Source of the DNA: Arctopsyche grandis
Lineage: Eukaryota > Arthropoda > Insecta > Trichoptera > Hydropsychidae
DNA length: 64,000 nt
NCBI RefSeq assembly: GCF_051622035.1
Contig: NC_135356.1
Coordinates: forward strand, 2,480,001-2,544,000
Reading direction: 5' to 3'
This document shows, piece after piece, positions 11,691-26,463 of this stretch; position 1 is the stretch's first letter; each line of letters starts with the position of its first letter. The notes below the pieces were generated by a model. It saw only the letters and a list, made by a program, of their open reading frames with translations. It was not told the origin of the DNA and ran no database searches. The position numbers and the translations under genes were made by a program.

Positions 11691-14600
11691 AACAAACGTC
11701 ATCGTCGAACGTTCAAATCGGACAATTATCGACATAACAATGAATCTCTTCTGCTAAAAGTAGATTCTGTAGCCCTATTGTTGTGATATTTACTACAAGG
11801 GCAATCAGCCAATCCTTAAAGGTCACTTTCTTTTTCTCTTTTGATACGATTGGATATGCAATGTCCTTAAAAATGGAGCAAAGTGTAACGGGTTTACGTG
11901 CACTCGTGTCTCTGTCTCCTCGCTTGTTGAAATATGCGTACAAGCTTGATCAAATCGTGATCTGTGAAATTCCATAGATTCCAAATATTTCAAAGTGATC
12001 CATTATTGAAACAAGCCAGAGAAACGTTAGCTGTTTACATTTCTTCGAGTTTTTCGTTACAAGATGAATCAAAATTGAATAAATCGTCCACAAAACGGAC
12101 AATTTTCAATCTTTAAACTTGAAACGTACTCTCGTTCTCAGTTTAATGGATACGTGTCGTCCTCATTCGTGTAAACAATACTGCGAGTTGTTTCGACATC
12201 ATCTGTTTTTATGACTTATAAACATCTGATGCAGGTGATATCACGACATACCGATTGCTCTGGATACTGGAGTTGTTCAGAGTTATGAAGTCGACGTTGT
12301 CTTGTTCTCCTCTAGAAACTTTATAGTCGTTCTCATTTAATTATAATGGGACATGCAATTTACTATTAATTTAGTGCGTCTTTCGTTTTGATGCTAGTAA
12401 TAAAATTAATAATATGGGGTGTACATGTATATATGTGATTTGATAAAATACATTACATGAAAGCACTAAGATCGGCACCTCTGGCCGATCACATTTGTAT
12501 GCTTTTATCTTAACATGCAATTTTTTATTCAAGCTTACTTGGGACAGTATTTGTACACCATTTTTGTAATTAAATTTCGACTTTTCGATGATAGATAAGT
12601 CCAAATCGATACATAGAAAGACAAGTCCAATCAAGTAAACGAAGCGTTGTAGTTGAATTATACTTATGCAACTACAAAAATAATTCGAGTAGATGATTTT
12701 AGACAAATTTCACATTTTTCTGCTTTTATCCCGGCATGCAATTTTTTATATTTCTCGAGTATAGGTTTTTGAGTAAATGACTTCACACTTGTAATGCTTT
12801 TCACAGTTTTGTTGTGGATAATTTTCTGTGCGAAGATTCCCTTAGGAGTGTGTGTTTATCTAAAAACATATCCAAGACGAGGAGTGCCTCCATTTCAAAG
12901 AGGCTATGCAAAGAAGCTATGCATAATGTTATCACATGAATATTATTTACGTTTCCAATAGATTCAATACATATTTGAATCTAGTCGATGGAAGCTTCGC
13001 TCTATATAGCCTCCATAACGAAGAAGCTGTCTGGGCTTCAAGCTCACTTAAGACAGTATTTGTACACCATTTATGTAATTAAATTTCGACTTTTTGATGA
13101 TAGAAAAGTCCAAATCGATACATAGATAGACAAGTCCAATCAAGTAATCGAAGCGTTGTAGTTGAATTATACGTATGCAACTACAAAAATAATCTGACGA
13201 AAACAAACGTCATCGTCGAACGTTCAAATCGGACAATTATCGACATAACAATGAATCTCTTCTGCTAAAAGTAGATTCTGTAGCCCTATTGTTGTGATAT
13301 TTACTACAAGGGCAATCAGCCAATCCTTAAAGGTCACTTTCTTTTTCTCTTTTGATACGATTGGATATGCAATGTCCTTAAAAATGGAGCAAAGTGTAAC
13401 GGGTTTACGTGCACTCGTGTCTCTGTCTCCTCGCTTGTTGAAATATGCGTACAAGCTTGATCAAATCGTGATCTGTGAAATTCCATAGATTCCAAATATT
13501 TCAAAGTGATCCATTATTGAAACAAGCCAGAGAAACGTTAGCTGTTTACATTTCTTCGAGTTTTTCGTTACAAGATGAATCAAAATTGAATAAATCGTCC
13601 ACAAAACGGACAATTTTCAATCTTTAAACTTGAAACGTACTCTCGTTCTCAGTTTAATGGATACGTGTCGTCCTCATTCGTGTAAACAATACTGCGAGTT
13701 GTTTCGACATCATCTGTTTTCATGACTTATAAACATCTGATGCAGGTGATATCACGACATACCGATTGCTCTGGATACTGGAGTTGTTCAGAGTTATGAA
13801 GTCGACGTTGTCTTGTTCTCCTCTAGAAACTTTATAGTCGTTCTCATTTAATTATAATGGGACATGCAATTTACTATTAATTTAGTGCGTCTTTCGTTTT
13901 GATGCTAGTAATAAAATTAATAATATGGGGTGTACATGTATATATGTGATTTGATAAAATACATTACATGAAAGCACTAAGATCGGCACCTCTGGCCGAT
14001 CACATTTGTATGCTTTTATCTTAACATGCAATTTTTTATTCAAGCTTACTTGGGACAGTATTTGTACACCATTTTTGTAATTAAATTTCGACTTTTCGAT
14101 GATAGATAAGTCCAAATCGATACATAGAAAGACAAGTCCAATCAAGTAAACGAAGCGTTGTAGTTGAATTATACTTATGCAACTACAAAAATAATTCGAG
14201 TAGATGATTTTAGACAAATTTCACATTTTTCTGCTTTTATCCCGGCATGCAATTTTTTATATTTCTCGAGTATAGGTTTTTGAGTAAATGACTTCACACT
14301 TGTAATGCTTTTCACAGTTTTGTTGTGGATAATTTTCTGTGCGAAGATTCCCTTAGGAGTGTGTGTTTATCTAAAAACATATCCAAGACGAGGAGTGCCT
14401 CCATTTCAAAGAGGCTATGCAAAGAAGCTATGCATAATGTTATCACATGAATATTATTTACGTTTCCAATAGATTCAATACATATTTGAATCTAGTCGAT
14501 GGAAGCTTCGCTCTATATAGCCTCCATAACGAAGAAGCTGTCTGGGCTTCAAGCTCACTTAAGACAGTATTTGTACACCATTTATGTAATTAAATTTCGA

Positions 14601-17600
14601 CTTTTTGATGATAGAAAAGTCCAAATCGATACATAGATAGACAAGTCCAATCAAGTAATCGAAGCGTTGTAGTTGAATTATACGTATGCAACTACAAAAA
14701 TAATCTGACGAAAACAAACGTCATCGTCGAACGTTCAAATCGGACAATTATCGACATAACAATGAATCTCTTCTGCTAAAAGTAGATTCTGTAGCCCTAT
14801 TGTTGTGATATTTACTACAAGGGCAATCAGCCAATCCTTAAAGGTCACTTTCTTTTTCTCTTTTGATACGATTGGATATGCAATGTCCTTAAAAATGGAG
14901 CAAAGTGTAACGGGTTTACGTGCACTCGTGTCTCTGTCTCCTCGCTTGTTGAAATATGCGTACAAGCTTGATCAAATCGTGATCTGTGAAATTCCATAGA
15001 TTCCAAATATTTCAAAGTGATCCGTTATTGAAACAAGCCAGAGAAACGTTAGCTGTTTACATTTCTTCGAGTTTTTCGTTACAAGATGAATCAAAATTGA
15101 ATAAATCGTCCACAAAACGGACAATTTTCAATCTTTAAACTTGAAACGTACTCTCGTTCTCAGTTTAATGGATACGTGTCGTCCTCATTCGTGTAAACAA
15201 TACTGCGAGTTGTTTCGACATCATCTGTTTTCATGACTTATAAACATCTGATGCAGGTGATATCACGACATACCGATTGCTCTGGATACTGGAGTTGTTC
15301 AGAGTTATGAAGTCGACGTTGTCTTGTTCTCCTCTAGAAACTTTATAGTCGTTCTCATTTAATTATAATGGGACATGCAATTTACTATTAATTTAGTGCG
15401 TCTTTCGTTTTGATGCTAGTAATAAAATTAATAATATGGGGTGTACATGTATGTATGTGATTTGATAAAATACATTACATGAAAGCACTAAGATCGGCAC
15501 CTCTGGCCGATCACATTTGTATGCTTTTATCTTAACATGCAATTTTTTATTCAAGCTTACTTGGGACAGTATTTGTACACCATTTTTGTAATTAAATTTC
15601 GACTTTTCGATGATAGATAAGTCCAAATCGATACATAGAAAGACAAGTCCAATCAAGTAAACGAAGCGTTGTAGTTGAATTATACTTATGCAACTACAAA
15701 AATAATTCGAGTAGATGATTTTAGACAAATTTCACATTTTTCTGCTTTTATCCCGGCATGCAATTTTTTATATTTCTCGAGTATAGGTTTTTGAGTAAAT
15801 GACTTCACACTTGTAATGCTTTTCACAGTTTTGTTGTGGATAATTTTCTGTGCGAAGATTCCCTTAGGAGTGTGTGTTTATCTAAAAACATATCCAAGAC
15901 GAGGAGTGCCTCCATTTCAAAGAGGCTATGCAAAGAAGCTATGCATAATGTTATCACATGAATATTATTTACGTTTCCAATAGATTCAATACATATTTGA
16001 ATCTAGTCGATGGAAGCTTCGCTCTATATAGCCTCCATAACGAAAAAGCTGTCTGGGCTTCAAGCTCACTTAAGACAGTATTTGTACACCATTTATGTAA
16101 TTAAATTTCGACTTTTTGATGATAGAAAAGTCCAAATCGATACATAGATAGACAAGTCCAATCAAGTAATCGAAGCGTTGTAGTTGAATTATACGTATGC
16201 AACTACAAAAATAATCTGACGAAAACAAACGTCATCGTCGAACGTTCAAATCGGACAATTATCGACATAACAATGAATCTCTTCTGCTAAAAGTAGATTC
16301 TGTAGCCCTATTGTTGTGATATTTACTACAAGGGCAATCAGCCAATCCTTAAAGGTCACTTTCTTTTTCTCTTTTGATACGATTGGATATGCAATGTCCT
16401 TAAAAATGGAGCAAAGTGTAACGGGTTTACGTGCACTCGTGTCTCTGTCTCCTCGCTTGTTGAAATATGCGTACAAGCTTGATCAAATCGTGATCTGTGA
16501 AATTCCATAGATTCCAAATATTTCAAAGTGATCCGTTATTGAAACAAGCCAGAGAAACGTTAGCTGTTTACATTTTTTCGAGTTTTTCGTTACAAGATGA
16601 ATCAAAATTGAATAAATCGTCCACAAAACGGACAATTTTCAATCTTTAAACTTGAAACGTACTCTCGTTCTCAGTTTAATGGATACGTGTCGTCCTCATT
16701 CGTGTAAACAATACTGCGAGTTGTTTCGACATCATCTGTTTTCATGACTTATAAACATCTGATGCAGGTGATATCACGACATACCGATTGCTCTGGATAC
16801 TGGAGTTGTTCAGAGTTATGAAGTCGACGTTGTCTTGTTCTCCTCTAGAAACTTTATAGTCGTTCTCATTTAATTATAATGGGACATGCAATTTACTATT
16901 AATTTAGTGCGTCTTTCGTTTTGATGCTAGTAATAAAATTAATAATATGGGGTGTACATGTATGTATGTGATTTGATAAAATACATTACATGAAAGCACT
17001 AAGATCGGCACCTCTGGCCGATCACATTTGTATGCTTTTATCTTAACATGCAATTTTTTATTCAAGCTTACTTGGGACAGTATTTGTACACCATTTTTGT
17101 AATTAAATTTCGACTTTTCGATGATAGATAAGTCCAAATCGATACATAGAAAGACAAGTCCAATCAAGTAAACGAAGCGTTGTAGTTGAATTATACTTAT
17201 GCAACTACAAAAATAATTCGAGTAGATGATTTTAGACAAATTTCACATTTTTCTGCTTTTATCCCGGCATGCAATTTTTTATATTTCTCGAGTATAGGTT
17301 TTTGAGTAAATGACTTCACACTTGTAATGCTTTTCACAGTTTTGTTGTGGATAATTTTCTGTGCGAAGATTCCCTTAGGAGTGTGTGTTTATCTAAAAAC
17401 ATATCCAAGACGAGGAGTGCCTCCATTTCAAAGAGGCTATGCAAAGAAGCTATGCATAATTTTATCACATGAATATTATTTACGTTTCCAATAGATTCAA
17501 TACATATTTGAATCTAGTCGATGGAAGCTTCGCTCTATATAGCCTCCATAACGAAGAAGCTGTCTGGGCTTCAAGCTCACTTAAGACAGTATTTGTACAC

Positions 17601-20600
17601 CATTTATGTAATTAAATTTCGACTTTTTGATGATAGAAAAGTCCAAATCGATACATAGATAGACAAGTCCAATCAAGTAATCGAAGCGTTGTAGTTGAAT
17701 TATACGTATGCAACTACAAAAATAATCTGACGAAAACAAACGTCATCGTCGAACGTTCAAATCGGACAATTATCGACATAACAATGAATCTCTTCTGCTA
17801 AAAGTAGATTCTGTAGCCCTATTGTTGTGATATTTACTACAAGGGCAATCAGCCAATCCTTAAAGGTCACTTTCTTTTTCTCTTTTGATACGATTGGATA
17901 TGCAATGTCCTTAAAAATGGAGCAAAGTGTAACGGGTTTACGTGCACTCGTGTCTCTGTCTCCTCGCTTGTTGAAATATGCGTACAAGCTTGATCAAATC
18001 GTGATCTGTGAAATTCCATAGATTCCAAATATTTCAAAGTGATCCGTTATTGAAACAAGCCAGAGAAACGTTAGCTGTTTACATTTCTTCGAGTTTTTCG
18101 TTACAAGATGAATCAAAATTGAATAAATCGTCCACAAAACGGACAATTTTCAATCTTTAAACTTGAAACGTACTCTCGTTCTCAGTTTAATGGATACGTG
18201 TCGTCCTCATTCGTGTAAACAATACTGCGAGTTGTTTCGACATCATCTGTTTTCATGACTTATAAACATCTGATGCAGGTGATATCACGACATACCGATT
18301 GCTCTGGATACTGGAGTTGTTCAGAGTTATGAAGTCGACGTTGTCTTGTTCTCCTCTAGAAACTTTATAGTCGTTCTCATTTAATTATAATGGGACATGC
18401 AATTTACTATTAATTTAGTGCGTCTTTCGTTTTGATGCTAGTAATAAAATTAATAATATGGGGTGTACATGTATGTATGTGATTTGATAAAATACATTAC
18501 ATGAAAGCACTAAGATCGGCACCTCTGGCCGATCACATTTGTATGCTTTTATCTTAACATGCAATTTTTTATTCAAGCTTACTTGGGACAGTATTTGTAC
18601 ACCATTTTTGTAATTAAATTTCGACTTTTCGATGATAGATAAGTCCAAATCGATACATAGAAAGACAAGTCCAATCAAGTAAACGAAGCGTTGTAGTTGA
18701 ATTATACTTATGCAACTACAAAAATAATTCGAGTAGATGATTTTAGACAAATTTCACATTTTTCTGCTTTTATCCCGGCATGCAATTTTTTATATTTCTC
18801 GAGTATAGGTTTTTGAGTAAATGACTTCACACTTGTAATGCTTTTCACAGTTTTGTTGTGGATAATTTTCTGTGCGAAGATTCCCTTAGGAGTGTGTGTT
18901 TATCTAAAAACATATCCAAGACGAGGAGTGCCTCCATTTCAAAGAGGCTATGCAAAGAAGCTATGCATAATGTTATCACATGAATATTATTTACGTTTCC
19001 AATAGATTCAATACATATTTGAATCTAGTCGATGGAAGCTTCGCTCTATATAGCCTCCATAACGAAAAAGCTGTCTGGGCTTCAAGCTCACTTAAGACAG
19101 TATTTGTACACCATTTATGTAATTAAATTTCGACTTTTTGATGATAGAAAAGTCCAAATCGATACATAGATAGACAAGTCCAATCAAGTAATCGAAGCGT
19201 TGTAGTTGAATTATACGTATGCAACTACAAAAATAATCTGACGAAAACAAACGTCATCGTCGAACGTTCAAATCGGACAATTATCGACATAACAATGAAT
19301 CTCTTCTGCTAAAAGTAGATTCTGTAGCCCTATTGTTGTGATATTTACTACAAGGGCAATCAGCCAATCCTTAAAGGTCACTTTCTTTTTCTCTTTTGAT
19401 ACGATTGGATATGCAATGTCCTTAAAAATGGAGCAAAGTGTAACGGGTTTACGTGCACTCGTGTCTCTGTCTCCTCGCTTGTTGAAATATGCGTACAAGC
19501 TTGATCAAATCGTGATCTGTGAAATTCCATAGATTCCAAATATTTCAAAGTGATCCATTATTGAAACAAGCCAGAGAAACGTTAGCTGTTTACATTTCTT
19601 CGAGTTTTTCGTTACAAGATGAATCAAAATTGAATAAATCGTCCACAAAACGGACAATTTTCAATCTTTAAACTTGAAACGTACTCTCGTTCTCAGTTTA
19701 ATGGATACGTGTCGTCCTCATTCGTGTAAACAATACTGCGAGTTGTTTCGACATCATCTGTTTTCATGACTTATAAACATCTGATGCAGGTGATATCACG
19801 ACATACCGATTGCTCTGGATACTGGAGTTGTTCAGAGTTATGAAGTCGACGTTGTCTTGTTCTCCTCTAGAAACTTTATAGTCGTTCTCATTTAATTATA
19901 ATGGGACATGCAATTTACTATTAATTTAGTGCGTCTTTCGTTTTGATGCTAGTAATAAAATTAATAATATGGGGTGTACATGTATGTATGTGATTTGATA
20001 AAATACATTACATGAAAGCACTAAGATCGGCACCTCTGGCCGATCACATTTGTATGCTTTTATCTTAACATGCAATTTTTTATTCAAGCTTACTTGGGAC
20101 AGTATTTGTACACCATTTTTGTAATTAAATTTCGACTTTTCGATGATAGATAAGTCCAAATCGATACATAGAAAGACAAGTCCAATCAAGTAAACGAAGC
20201 GTTGTAGTTGAATTATACTTATGCAACTACAAAAATAATTCGAGTAGATGATTTTAGACAAATTTCACATTTTTCTGCTTTTATCCCGGCATGCAATTTT
20301 TTATATTTCTCGAGTATAGGTTTTTGAGTAAATGACTTCACACTTGTAATGCTTTTCACAGTTTTGTTGTGGATAATTTTCTGTGCGAAGATTCCCTTAG
20401 GAGTGTGTGTTTATCTAAAAACATATCCAAGACGAGGAGTGCCTCCATTTCAAAGAGGCTATGCAAAGAAGCTATGCATAATGTTATCACATGAATATTA
20501 TTTACGTTTCCAATAGATTCAATACATATTTGAATCTAGTCGATGGAAGCTTCGCTCTATATAGCCTCCATAACGAAGAAGCTGTCTGGGCTTCAAGCTC

Positions 20601-23600
20601 ACTTAAGACAGTATTTGTACACCATTTATGTAATTAAATTTCGACTTTTTGATGATAGAAAAGTCCAAATCGATACATAGATAGACAAGTCCAATCAAGT
20701 AATCGAAGCGTTGTAGTTGAATTATACGTATGCAACTACAAAAATAATCTGACGAAAACAAACGTCATCGTCGAACGTTCAAATCGGACAATTATCGACA
20801 TAACAATGAATCTCTTCTGCTAAAAGTAGATTCTGTAGCCCTATTGTTGTGATATTTACTACAAGGGCAATCAGCCAATCCTTAAAGGTCACTTTCTTTT
20901 TCTCTTTTGATACGATTGGATATGCAATGTCCTTAAAAATGGAGCAAAGTGTAACGGGTTTACGTGCACTCGTGTCTCTGTCTCCTCGCTTGTTGAAATA
21001 TGCGTACAAGCTTGATCAAATCGTGATCTGTGAAATTCCATAGATTCCAAATATTTCAAAGTGATCCATTATTGAAACAAGCCAGAGAAACGTTAGCTGT
21101 TTACATTTCTTCGAGTTTTTCGTTACAAGATGAATCAAAATTGAATAAATCGTCCACAAAACGGACAATTTTCAATCTTTAAACTTGAAACGTACTCTCG
21201 TTCTCAGTTTAATGGATACGTGTCGTCCTCATTCGTGTAAACAATACTGCGAGTTGTTTCGACATCATCTGTTTTCATGACTTATAAACATCTGATGCAG
21301 GTGATATCACGACATACCGATTGCTCTGGATACTGGAGTTGTTCAGAGTTATGAAGTCGACGTTGTCTTGTTCTCCTCTAGAAACTTTATAGTCGTTCTC
21401 ATTTAATTATAATGGGACATGCAATTTACTATTAATTTAGTGCGTCTTTCGTTTTGATGCTAGTAATAAAATTAATAATATGGGGTGTACATGTATGTAT
21501 GTGATTTGATAAAATACATTACATGAAAGCACTAAGATCGGCACCTCTGGCCGATCACATTTGTATGCTTTTATCTTAACATGCAATTTTTTATTCAAGC
21601 TTACTTGGGACAGTATTTGTACACCATTTTTGTAATTAAATTTCGACTTTTCGATGATAGATAAGTCCAAATCGATACATAGAAAGACAAGTCCAATCAA
21701 GTAAACGAAGCGTTGTAGTTGAATTATACTTATGCAACTACAAAAATAATTCGAGTAGATGATTTTAGACAAATTTCACATTTTTCTGCTTTTATCCCGG
21801 CATGCAATTTTTTATATTTCTCGAGTATAGGTTTTTGAGTAAATGACTTCACACTTGTAATGCTTTTCACAGTTTTGTTGTGGATAATTTTCTGTGCGAA
21901 GATTCCCTTAGGAGTGTGTGTTTATCTAAAAACATATCCAAGACGAGGAGTGCCTCCATTTCAAAGAGGCTATGCAAAGAAGCTATGCATAATGTTATCA
22001 CATGAATATTATTTACGTTTCCAATAGATTCAATACATATTTGAATCTAGTCGATGGAAGCTTCGCTCTATATAGCCTCCATAACGAAGAAGCTGTCTGG
22101 GCTTCAAGCTCACTTAAGACAGTATTTGTACACCATTTATGTAATTAAATTTCGACTTTTTGATGATAGAAAAGTCCAAATCGATACATAGATAGACAAG
22201 TCCAATCAAGTAATCGAAGCGTTGTAGTTGAATTATACGTATGCAACTACAAGAATAATCTGACGAAAACAAACGTCATCGTCGAACGTTCAAATCGGAC
22301 AATTATCGACATAACAATGAATCTCTTCTGCTAAAAGTAGATTCTGTAGCCCTATTGTTGTGATATTTACTACAAGGGCAATCAGCCAATCCTTAAACGT
22401 CACTTTATTTTTCTCTTTTGATACGATTGGATATGCAATGTCCTTAAAAATGGAGCAAAGTGTAACGGGTTTACGTGCACTCGTGTCTCTGTCTCCTCGC
22501 TTGTTGAAATATGCGTACAAGCTTGATCAAATCGTGATCTGTGAAATTCCATAGATTCCAAATATTTCAAAGTGATCCATTATTGAAACAAGCCAGAGAA
22601 ACGTTAGCTGTTTACATTTCTTCGAGTTTTTCGTTACAAGATGAATCAAAATTGAATAAATCGTCCACAAAACGGACAATTTTCAATCTTTAAACTTGAA
22701 ACGTACTCTCGTTCTCAGTTTAATGGATACGTGTCGTCCTCATTCGTGTAAACAATACTGCGAGTTGTTTCGACATCATCTGTTTTCATGACTTATAAAC
22801 ATCTGATGCAGGTGATATCACGACATACCGATTGCTCTGGATACTGGAGTTGTTCAGAGTTATGAAGTCGACGTTGTCTTGTTCTCCTCTAGAAACTTTA
22901 TAGTCGTTCTCATTTAATTATAATGGGACATGCAATTTACTATTAATTTAGTGCGTCTTTCGTTTTGATGCTAGTAATAAAATTAATAATATGGGGTGTA
23001 CATGTATGTATGTGATTTGATAAAATACATTACATGAAAGCACTAAGATCGGCACCTCTGGCCGATCACATTTGTATGCTTTTATCTTAACATGCAATTT
23101 TTTATTCAAGCTTACTTGGGACAGTATTTGTACACCATTTTTGTAATTAAATTTCGACTTTTCGATGATAGATAAGTCCAAATCGATACATAGAAAGACA
23201 AGTCCAATCAAGTAAACGAAGCGTTGTAGTTGAATTATACTTATGCAACTACAAAAATAATTCGAGTAGATGATTTTAGACAAATTTCACATTTTTCTGC
23301 TTTTATCCCGGCATGCATTTTTTTATATTTCTCGAGTATAGGTTTTTGAGTAAATGACTTCACACTTGTAATGCTTTTCACAGTTTTGTTGTGGATAATT
23401 TTCTGTGCGAAGATTCCCTTAGGAGTGTGTGTTTATCTAAAAACATATCCAAGACGAGGAGTGCCTCCATTTCAAAGAGGCTATGCAAAGAAGCTATGCA
23501 TAATGTTATCACATGAATATTATTTACGTTTCCAATAGATTCAATACATATTTGAATCTAGTCGATGGAAGCTTCGCTCTATATAGCCTCCATAACGAAG

Positions 23601-24459
23601 AAGCTGTCTGGGCTTCAAGCTCACTTAAGACAGTATTTGTACACCATTTATGTAATTAAATTTCGACTTTTTGATGATAGAAAAGTCCAAATCGATACAT
23701 AGATAGACAAGTCCAATCAAGTAATCGAAGCGTTGTAGTTGAATTATACGTATGCAACTACAAAAATAATCTGACGAAAACAAACGTCATCGTCGAACGT
23801 TCAAATCGGACAATTATCGACATAACAATGAATCTCTTCTGCTAAAAGTAGATTCTGTAGCCCTATTGTTGTGATATTTACTACAAGGGCAATCAGCCAA
23901 TCCTTAAAGGTCACTTTCTTTTTCTCTTTTGATACGATTGGATATGCAATGTCCTTAAAAATGGAGCAAAGTGTATCGGGTTTACGTGCACTCGTGTCTC
24001 TGTCTCCTCGCTTGTTGAAATATGCGTACAAGCTTGATCAAATCGTGATCTGTGAAATTCCATAGATTCCAAATATTTCAAAGTGATCCATTATTGAAAC
24101 AAGCCAGAGAAACGTTAGCTGTTTACATTTCTTCGAGTTTTTCGTTACAAGATGAATCAAAATTGAATAAATCGTCCACAAAACGGACAATTTTCAATCT
24201 TTAAACTTGAAACGTACTCTCGTTCTCAGTTTAATGGATACGTGTCGTCCTCATTCGTGTAAACAATACTGCGAGTTGTTTCGACATCATCTGTTTTCAT
24301 GACTTATAAACATCTGATGCAGGTGATATCACGACATACCGATTGCTCTGGATACTGGAGTTGTTCAGAGTTATGAAGTCGACGTTGTCTTGTTCTCCTC
24401 TAGAAACTTTATAGTCGTTCTCATTTAATTATAATGGGACATGCAATTTACTATTAATT

Positions 24460-26463
24460 TAGTGCGTCTTTCGTTTTGATGCTAGTAATAAAATTAATAA
24501 TATGGGGTGTACATGTATGTATGTGATTTGATAAAATACATTACATGAAAGCACTAAGATCGGCACCTCTGGCCGATCACATTTGTATGCTTTTATCTTA
24601 ACATGCAATTTTTTATTCAAGCTTACTTGGGACAGTATTTGTACACCATTTTTGTAATTAAATTTCGACTTTTCGATGATAGATAAGTCCAAATCGATAC
24701 ATAGAAAGACAAGTCCAATCAAGTAAACGAAGCGTTGTTGTTGAATTATACGTATGCAACTACAAAAATAATCTGACGAAAACAAACGTCATCGTCGAAC
24801 GTTCAAATCGGACAATTATCGACATAACAATGAATCTCTTCTGCTAAAAGTAGATTCTGTAGCCCTATTGTTGTGATATTTACTACAAGGGCAATCAGCC
24901 AATCCTTAAAGGTCACTTTCTTTTTCTCTTTTGATACGATTGGATATGCAATGTCCTTAAAAATGGAGCAAAGTGTAACGGGTTTACGTGCACTCGTGTC
25001 TCTGTCTCCTCGCTTGTTGAAATATGCGTACAAGCTTGATCAAATCGTGATCTGTGAAATTCCATAGATTCCAAATATTTCAAAGTGATCCATTATTGAA
25101 ACAAGCCAGAGAAACGTTAGCTGTTTACATTTCTTCGAGTTTTTCGTTACAAGATGAATCAAAATTGAATAAATCGTCCACAAAACGGACAATTTTCAAT
25201 CTTTAAACTTGAAACGTACTCTCGTTCTCAGTTTAATGGATACGTGTTGTCCTCATTCGTGTAAACAATACTGCGAGTTGTTTCGACATCATCTGTTTTC
25301 ATGACTTATAAACATCTGATGCAGGTGATATCACGACATACCAATTGCTCTGGATACTGGAGTTGTCCAGAGTTATGAAGTCGACGTTGTCTTGTTCTCC
25401 TCTAGATACTTTCTAGTCGTTCTCATTTAATTATAATGGGACATGCAATTTACTATTAATTTAGTGCGTCTTTCGTTTTGATGCTAGTAATAAAATTAAT
25501 AATATGGGGTGTACATGTATGTATGTGATTTGATAAAATACATAACATGAAAGCACTAAGATCGGCACCTCTGGCCGATCACATTTGTATGCTTTTATCT
25601 TAACATGCAATTTTTTATTCAAGCTTACTTGGGACAGTATTTGTACACCATTTTTGTAATTAAATTTCGACTTTTCGATGATAGATAAGTCCAAATCGAT
25701 ACATAGATAGACAAGTCCAATCAAGTAAACGAAACGTTGTAGTTGAATTATACGTATGCAACTACAAAAATAATCTGACGAAAACAAACGTCATCGTCGA
25801 ACGTTCAAATCGGACAATTATCGACATAACAATGAATCTCTTCTGCTAAAAGTAGATTCTGTAGCCCTATTGTTGTGATATTTACTACAAGGGCAATCAG
25901 CCAATCCTTAAAGGTCACTTTCTTTTTCTCTTTTGATACGATTGGATATGCAATGTCCTTAAAAATGGAGCAAAGTGTAGCGGGTTTACGTGCACTCGTG
26001 TCTCTGTCTCCTCGCTTGTTGAAATATGCGTACATGCTTGATCAAATCGTGATCTGTGAAATTCCATAGATTCCAAATATTTCAAAGTGATCCATTATTG
26101 AAACAAGCCAGAGAAACGTTAGCTGTTTACATTTCTTCGAGTTTTTCGTTACAAGATGAATCAAAATTGAATAAATCGTCCACAAAACGGACAATTTTCA
26201 ATCTTTAAACTTGAAACGTACTCTCGTTCTCAGTTTAATGGATACGTGTCGTCCTCATTCGTGTAAACAATACTGCGAGTTGTTTCGACATCATCTGTTT
26301 TCATGACTTATAAACATCTGATGCAGGTGATATCACGACATACCAATTGCTCTGGATACTGGAGTTGTCCAGAGTTATGAAGTCGACGTTGTCTTGTTCT
26401 CCTCTAGAAACTTTCTAGTCGTTCTCATTTAATTATAATGGGACATGCAATTTACTATTAATT
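24460..26463. repeat. Two shortened 1002-bp satellite units
   Basis: Each lacks exactly 509 bp of the 1511-bp unit. Their single ~145-bp repeat begins like internal copy 1 (TTTTTGTAATT, CGATGATAGATAAG) and ends like copy 2 (ACGTATGCAACTACAAAAATAATCTGACG), so it is a chimera. This is direct evidence for deletion by recombination between the internal direct repeats. Confidence 0.92.
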
